The translations under genes were made by a program, and so were the position numbers. The notes under the pieces are model-generated. The model made no database searches and was not told the DNA's origin. It saw only the letters and a program-made list of their open reading frames with translations. Below are positions 4,608-6,073 of a stretch of DNA of 6,073 nt, one piece after another (position 1 is the stretch's first letter; each line of letters starts with the position of its first letter). Source of the DNA: Actinomycetes bacterium (GTDB lineage Bacteria; Actinomycetota; Acidimicrobiia; UBA5794); contig JAUVQC010000087.1 in NCBI GenBank assembly GCA_030598305.1, positions 1 through 6,073 on the forward strand, in the 5' to 3' direction.

Positions 4608-6073
4608 TCAGCGGGCGTAATCCTTCGCCCGGTACTCACGGATGACCGTGACCTCGATCTGACCCGGGTACTGTAAATCGTCCTCGAGTTTTCTCGCTAT
4701 GGACCTCGCAAGCGACTTCGATGCCATATCGTCGAGTGTCCCAGGATCGACCACAACCCTGACCTCCCTGCCGGCCTGAAGCGCGAAGGCTCTCTCCACA
4801 CCGTCGAAGTCCATCGCAATCGCTTCGAGCCTCTCCAGTCGCCGAACGTACGAGTCAAGCGCCTCGCGCCTTGCACCGGGACGGGCGGCAGACACGGCAT
4901 CGGCGGCTTGCACCAGAACGGCCGTGAGTGTTCTCGGTTCGACCTCGTTGTGGTGCGATTCGATGGCGTGCACGATCGCTGCGTCCTCGCCGAAGCGTCG
5001 GGCGATCTCCGCGCCGATCAGGGCATGGCTGCCACCAACCTCATGGCTGACGGCCTTCCCTATGTCGTGGAGGAACGCGGCACGTTTCACCTCGATCTCG
5101 TCGATCCCAAGCTCGGCGGCGAGCATTCCCGCGATATGAGCGGACTCGACAAGGTGGTTGAGCACGTTCTGGCCGTAACTTGTGCGGTACTTGAGACGTC
5201 CGAGAAGGGTCACGAGTTCCGGATGGATCCGAGTGAGGCCGACATCGAGCATCGCCCACTCTCCTGAATCCTTGATCGACTGCTCAACCTCGTCCTTCGC
5301 CTTCTCGTATGCCTCTTCGATCGACGTCGGATGGATGCGACCATCTTCAACAAGACGTGTGAGCGCCAGGCGGGCAACTTCCCTGCGAACTGGATCGAAC
5401 GTTGATACGGACACCGCCCCGGGAGTGTCATCGACTATGAGATCGACACCGGCAACCGCCTCGAACGTGCGGATGTTCCGGCCTTCCCGTCCGATGATCC
5501 GGCCCTTCATGTCATCAGACGGGAGGGGGATGGCTGATGTGGTCGTTTCCGATACAACCTCGGATGCGAGCCGCTGGATCACACCTGCGAGGATCCTCCG
5601 CGACCGACGTGAAGCCTCTTCTCTCGCCCGTGTCTCGATGTCCCGAACGAGAACCATCGCATCTCGTCTGGCCTCATCCTCAACCTTCTGGAGCAACTCT
5701 TCCTTGGCGGCCCGAGAATCGAATCCTGCGAGCGCTTCGAGCTCCAAGCGCGCCTCCTCTTGGGATCTCGCTGCTTCGAGCGCGGCCTCCTTTGCCGTCC
5801 GCTCCGTATCGATGAGCAGTTCCTCGCGCTGCGCCAGGTTCGCAGCCCTCTGCTCAAGCGTCGCCGTTCTCTGCTCGACCGTCGCGCTCTTGGCATCCAT
5901 CTCAACACGGCGATGCTCGAGCGTTGCGTCTTCGCGATCCCGATAGGTTTCCGCATAAGACCGTGCGTCCTGTTCAGCGCGGACGAGAATACGCTGCGCG
6001 TCGATACGGGCGTCGGCGATGATTTCCTCGGGTGCTGGCTGCTTCGCAAGTCGTCTGCCGAGGAGCAGTCCCC
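4608..6073 (-). CDS. rny: Ribonuclease Y (N-terminus cut by window edge)
   Basis: RNase Y is a membrane-anchored endoribonuclease that starts mRNA decay. The frame is open to the right edge with 487 visible residues; the family averages about 510-520, so only the start and most of the membrane helix are missing. The first visible residues, GLLLGRRLAKQPAPEE, are the helix end. A long coiled coil follows to about residue 180, including three clear heptads (TVEQRTA, TLEQRAA, NLAQREE) at about 64-84. The KH domain comes next, with GRIIGREGRNIR (GREG at 194-197) and VDLIVDDTPGAV. The HD domain has its catalytic pair His335-Asp336 in AFLHDIGKA and HHNE at 373-376. The C-terminal YPGQIEVTVIREYRAKDYAR is the family ending. 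A Met at 5898-5900 begins an apparently complete 430-residue frame, but it lies inside the coiled coil and is not the start. First visible gene of the leftward operon; its promoter is outside the window. Confidence 0.95.
   Translation of the reverse strand, partial: GLLLGRRLAKQPAPEEIIADARIDAQRILVRAEQDARSYAETYRDREDATLEHRRVEMDAKSATVEQRTATLEQRAANLAQREELLIDTERTAKEAALEAARSQEEARLELEALAGFDSRAAKEELLQKVEDEARRDAMVLVRDIETRAREEASRRSRRILAGVIQRLASEVVSETTTSAIPLPSDDMKGRIIGREGRNIRTFEAVAGVDLIVDDTPGAVSVSTFDPVRREVARLALTRLVEDGRIHPTSIEEAYEKAKDEVEQSIKDSGEWAMLDVGLTRIHPELVTLLGRLKYRTSYGQNVLNHLVESAHIAGMLAAELGIDEIEVKRAAFLHDIGKAVSHEVGGSHALIGAEIARRFGEDAAIVHAIESHHNEVEPRTLTAVLVQAADAVSAARPGARREALDSYVRRLERLEAIAMDFDGVERAFALQAGREVRVVVDPGTLDDMASKSLARSIARKLEDDLQYPGQIEVTVIREYRAKDYAR

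Noticed and set aside
4595..4639. Longer miaB frame beginning at 4639
   Set aside because: It overlaps the end of rny by 32 nt and encodes residues unlike other MiaB N-termini. The ATG at 4592-4594 follows the rny stop cleanly.
5182..5946. 254-residue open frame on the plus strand
   Set aside because: It is Ser/Arg/Ala-rich with no recognisable domain and lies antisense to the well-conserved RNase Y gene, a common shadow in G+C-rich DNA.
1..6073. Mobile element, CRISPR array, tRNA or rRNA
   Set aside because: No transposase, regularly spaced repeats, terminal repeats or recognisable RNA gene on reading both strands; almost all bases belong to conserved housekeeping genes.

Overview
The window looks like chromosomal DNA of an actinobacterium (Actinomycetota). 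The evidence is a fairly G+C-rich sequence, LexA operators of the CGAAC-N4-GTTCG type, and the gene neighbourhood. The order nrdR, LysM protein, lexA, dapF, miaA, miaB parallels the region around Rv2718c-Rv2733c in Mycobacterium tuberculosis. An RNase Y gene in front of miaB and no hflX next to dapF argue against Mycobacterium itself. A deeper-branching class such as Acidimicrobiia is my guess, not something the sequence proves.

Layout. Bases 1-593 carry two minus-strand genes: nrdR, cut by the left edge, and just upstream of it a small exported LysM protein gene. Bases 594-912 are a divergent control region with three LexA operators (772-785, 805-818, 850-863) and one plausible promoter for each direction. 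The minus-strand promoter implies a leader of roughly 200 nt with an imperfect inverted repeat, a short hairpin and a 20-codon upstream ORF. lexA runs rightward (913-1545). Its stop codon directly abuts the stop codon of dapF, the last gene of a tightly packed leftward operon: rny (RNase Y, cut by the right edge), miaB, miaA, dapF.

How the genes work together. lexA, the LysM gene and probably nrdR form a self-regulated SOS module. DNA damage would cleave LexA and release a LysM-type envelope protein resembling the SOS division inhibitors YneA, DivS and ChiZ/Rv2719c. It could also raise NrdR, the repressor of ribonucleotide reductase genes. The leftward operon is housekeeping: mRNA decay (RNase Y), tRNA A37 modification (MiaA makes i6A, MiaB converts it to ms2i6A) and lysine/peptidoglycan precursor synthesis (DapF).

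The points most worth checking are: DapF carries Ser where the family has its second catalytic Cys; miaA has no well-placed ATG, GTG or TTG start, but a CTG overlaps the miaB stop as CTGA; and one LexA operator fills the 17-bp spacer of a minus-strand promoter with a perfect TTGACA -35. I found no mobile element, CRISPR array, tRNA or rRNA. I do not see a clearly new system here; the interest lies in these deviations within a known locus.
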